Shown here in pieces: positions 7,887-9,799 of a stretch of 9,799 nucleotides of DNA (the stretch's first letter is position 1; the number at the start of each line of letters is the position of its first letter). This DNA is from Sphingobacteriaceae bacterium. GTDB taxonomy: Bacteria; Bacteroidota; Bacteroidia; B-17B0; Aurantibacillaceae. A program made the position numbers and the translations under genes. Location: positions 1-9,799 of the forward strand of contig JAHEYE010000118.1 in assembly GCA_023251695.1 (NCBI GenBank). The letters run 5' to 3'. The notes beneath the pieces are model-generated. The model did not search any database and was not told the DNA's origin. It saw only the letters and a list, made by a program, of their open reading frames with translations.

Positions 7887-7919
7887 TAAATATAGCGAAA
7901 CGGCCTCCTTTAATAAAGG
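7887..7919 (-). promoter_or_regulatory. Weak promoter/operator candidate upstream of the giant gene
   Basis: On the minus strand TATATTTA (7894-7887) differs from the -7 pattern TAnnTTTG by one base, but no TTG lies 17-23 nt upstream. Just upstream is a 13-nt inverted repeat, CCTTTA-A-TAAAGG (7907-7919), placed where a regulator could cover the promoter. The gene starts at 7837, which would give a leader of about 43 nt. No better match was seen in the 258-nt spacer. Confidence 0.25.
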
Positions 7920-8048
7920 GCAGTAACTAAGAATAAACTATCTTTCACTCAATAGAAAAGGGGTTTCGTCATTATCAACAAGTTATAAACCGATGATTTT
8001 CAGGTTAATTTCAAATAATTATGAGAAGCTTTTTAAAGATTTAGCACA

Positions 8049-8078
8049 AAAAAAGGGAGCAAATTTGCTCCCTTTTTT
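8049..8078 (-). terminator. Rho-independent terminator of the paralogue gene
   Basis: AAAAAAGGGAGC (8049-8060) pairs perfectly with GCTCCCTTTTTT (8067-8078) around AAATTT. It lies 17 nt beyond the stop codon at 8096 on the minus strand and is followed there by a T-run. The symmetry would also let it stop plus-strand transcription. It separates the paralogue from the giant gene, so the two are probably not one operon. Confidence 0.9.
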
Positions 8079-8095
8079 AGTAATTTTTTGATGGA

Positions 8096-9799
8096 TTATT
8101 TCATCAACGTTACATGTCCTTTTAATTCATGTGATTTTCCGAACACACTTGTGCAATTAATTAACCAAGTATAAGTTCCTTCCTCACAAGATTTGCTTCC
8201 ACGTCCGTGGAATGCCCCATCCCAACCTTCTTCAAATTTCTTGGTCGAGAAAACTTTCTCTCCCCAACGATCGAAGATGTTTATTTCATATTGTACAACG
8301 CCAAATCCCTTTGGTTGGAATAAATCGTTTACACCATCATCATTAGGGGTAAATGCATTCGGAACATAAATTCCAAAATCTTCACCTACAACAACAGGAC
8401 GAACTAAAGTATCATAACAACCTTTATCACTCTTCACAACTAACACAACAGGATAAGTTCCAGGTTCTGTATAAGAGAAGGTCGGATTTTGTTGTACCGA
8501 AGTATATTGTGCGGTATTCATAAAATACCAGTTCCAGCTAACAATGGTTGCGTTATAAGATGCATCAGTAAATGTTACAAACGGATCCTGATTCACAATT
8601 GGTTTAATCGGCGCATGATTAAAATCTGCTACCGGTTTAGGATAAATATCAATTGTTACCGGAACAACTGTACTAGTACAACCATTTCCATCCATAATGG
8701 TTAAGCCTAAAGTGTAAGAGGCAGCTTCATCAAAACAATATCCGCCATTTTGTGCACCGGTAATTCCGGCGCCATTTAAAATCCAGTTATAACTTGAAAT
8801 ACTTGATGAACTTCCTGCTGTAAATGTTACGCAAGCAGGAACACATCCCTTTGCATTTCCTAAATTAATATTACCAACAGGATTTGGATTAACAATAACA
8901 CTTGTATTAGCAGAATTACTACAGCCATTCGCCGTTCCAATTACGCTGATATTTGTAGTTGTGTTTCCCGTAAAAGGATAAGTAGATCCGGTAACATTAC
9001 CCGGCTGCCATATATAAGTATTAGCACCACTCGCAGTAATTGCTGTTGTTTGTCCCGCACAAATTGTTCCACTTGTTGCAGTAACGGTTGGTAAAGGGAA
9101 GAAAGTTAAATTAATGTTTGATGTAGCCGGACAATTAAATGCATCTACCGCATTCATAGTATACATGAAATTTCCTGCGTTAGGTTCGTTAACTGTATAA
9201 GCACTTGATGACGGACCTGACACCCAATTGTAAGTATACGGACCTGTACCACCCGCACCAATCGCATTAATATTAATTGGAGTGTTTGCACAAGCAGATA
9301 ATGTTGCACTAACAATTGAAACCGAGAATGCTGTAGGCTGCATAATCACTGTCGAGTTAACTGAAATACATCCATTGGCATCAGTTACAGTACAAGAATA
9401 AGCTCCCGCAGTGAGTGCTGTAGCAGCTTGTGTATTTTGAGTTGGAATTGTGCTCCAGTTATAATTATAAGGACCAGTACCAACAGTTACGTTAACCGTA
9501 GAACTTCCTGTTGCTTGTCCAAAACAACCAACATTGCTTCCTGAGAAATTAAATACAGGAACAGGATTAATTACCACTGTATAGGTTGTACTTGCAGTAC
9601 AAGTTCCTGAACTAACTAATAAAGTGTAAACACCGTTTGCGGCTGCAGTCACATTATTGACAACAGGATTTTGTGCTACACCCATATATCCGGGACCGCT
9701 CCAAGCATAAGTAGCGCCACCGGTACCAAATAAATTTAAAGTATTACCTGCGCAAACAGGACTGTTACTTGTAATATTTGGATTAGGTAATGGATATAC
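8096..9799 (-). CDS. Tandem paralogue of the giant surface protein, C-terminal part (5' end outside window)
   Basis: The frame is open to the right edge, so the first ATG at 9685 is internal (Met39 of 567 visible residues) and the true start lies outside. Numbering from the first visible codon: an Ig-like module at about 6-80 (equivalent to module H of the neighbour, with GGATYAWSGPGY), a SprB repeat 82-156 (CFGQATGSS), two further modules 157-304, PKD-like domains 305-386 and 387-474, and a type B T9SS sorting domain 479-567 (VPNAFTPNDDGVND, FDRWGEKVF). The order is the same as in gene 2399-7837, with one single-residue deletion near residue 253. The last 96 residues agree at 82 positions and the final 25 are identical. 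It is expected to be secreted and surface-attached like its neighbour; the full protein is probably as long, with its own Ig array upstream, but that is inference. It has its own terminator. Confidence 0.92.
   Translation of the reverse strand, partial: VYPLPNPNITSNSPVCAGNTLNLFGTGGATYAWSGPGYMGVAQNPVVNNVTAAANGVYTLLVSSGTCTASTTYTVVINPVPVFNFSGSNVGCFGQATGSSTVNVTVGTGPYNYNWSTIPTQNTQAATALTAGAYSCTVTDANGCISVNSTVIMQPTAFSVSIVSATLSACANTPININAIGAGGTGPYTYNWVSGPSSSAYTVNEPNAGNFMYTMNAVDAFNCPATSNINLTFFPLPTVTATSGTICAGQTTAITASGANTYIWQPGNVTGSTYPFTGNTTTNISVIGTANGCSNSANTSVIVNPNPVGNINLGNAKGCVPACVTFTAGSSSSISSYNWILNGAGITGAQNGGYCFDEAASYTLGLTIMDGNGCTSTVVPVTIDIYPKPVADFNHAPIKPIVNQDPFVTFTDASYNATIVSWNWYFMNTAQYTSVQQNPTFSYTEPGTYPVVLVVKSDKGCYDTLVRPVVVGEDFGIYVPNAFTPNDDGVNDLFQPKGFGVVQYEINIFDRWGEKVFSTKKFEEGWDGAFHGRGSKSCEEGTYTWLINCTSVFGKSHELKGHVTLMK

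Noticed and set aside
8489..8704. Plus-strand open frame of 71 codons
   Set aside because: It is antisense to the conserved PKD region of the paralogue, with no independent evidence.

Overview
The window comes from a gliding-type member of the Bacteroidota, probably a Flavobacteriia or Chitinophagia relative. Four things support this. The DNA is AT-rich. The secreted proteins carry both known kinds of type IX secretion (T9SS) C-terminal signal. The only convincing promoter matches the Bacteroidota TTG / TAnnTTTG pattern. The gene starts lack Shine-Dalgarno sequences. I cannot name the species.

Layout, left to right: (1) 2-646, plus strand: the C-terminal reductase part of the riboflavin enzyme RibD, cut by the left window edge, with a terminator hairpin that overlaps its stop codon. 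(2) 678-2231, minus strand: a secreted beta-propeller-like protein of 517 residues with a type A T9SS sorting domain, convergent with ribD and sharing its bidirectional terminator. (3) 2399-7837, minus strand: a giant surface protein of 1812 residues. It runs signal peptide, cysteine-containing N-terminal domain, SprB-like repeat, a long array of Ig-like modules, a second SprB repeat, two further modules, two PKD domains and a type B (gliding-motility-associated) T9SS sorting domain. (4) 8096 to the right edge, minus strand: a tandem paralogue of gene 3, visible only in its C-terminal 567 residues. Each of the three minus-strand genes has a rho-independent terminator just past its stop codon. 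The spacers are 31, 167 and 258 nt, so no stretch over 300 nt lacks a gene.

Apart from the housekeeping ribD end, the window is a cluster of T9SS cargo. The giant proteins should be exported by Sec, moved across the outer membrane by T9SS and attached at the cell surface or released, acting as adhesins or extended stalks. The most unusual feature is in gene 3. Nine of its Ig-like modules form three higher-order units of exactly 231 residues (693 bp) each. The array has a 534-residue run with no Asp, Glu, Lys, Arg or His, and every module carries a cysteine pair 51-53 residues apart. I found no RNA gene, CRISPR array, insertion sequence or defence system.
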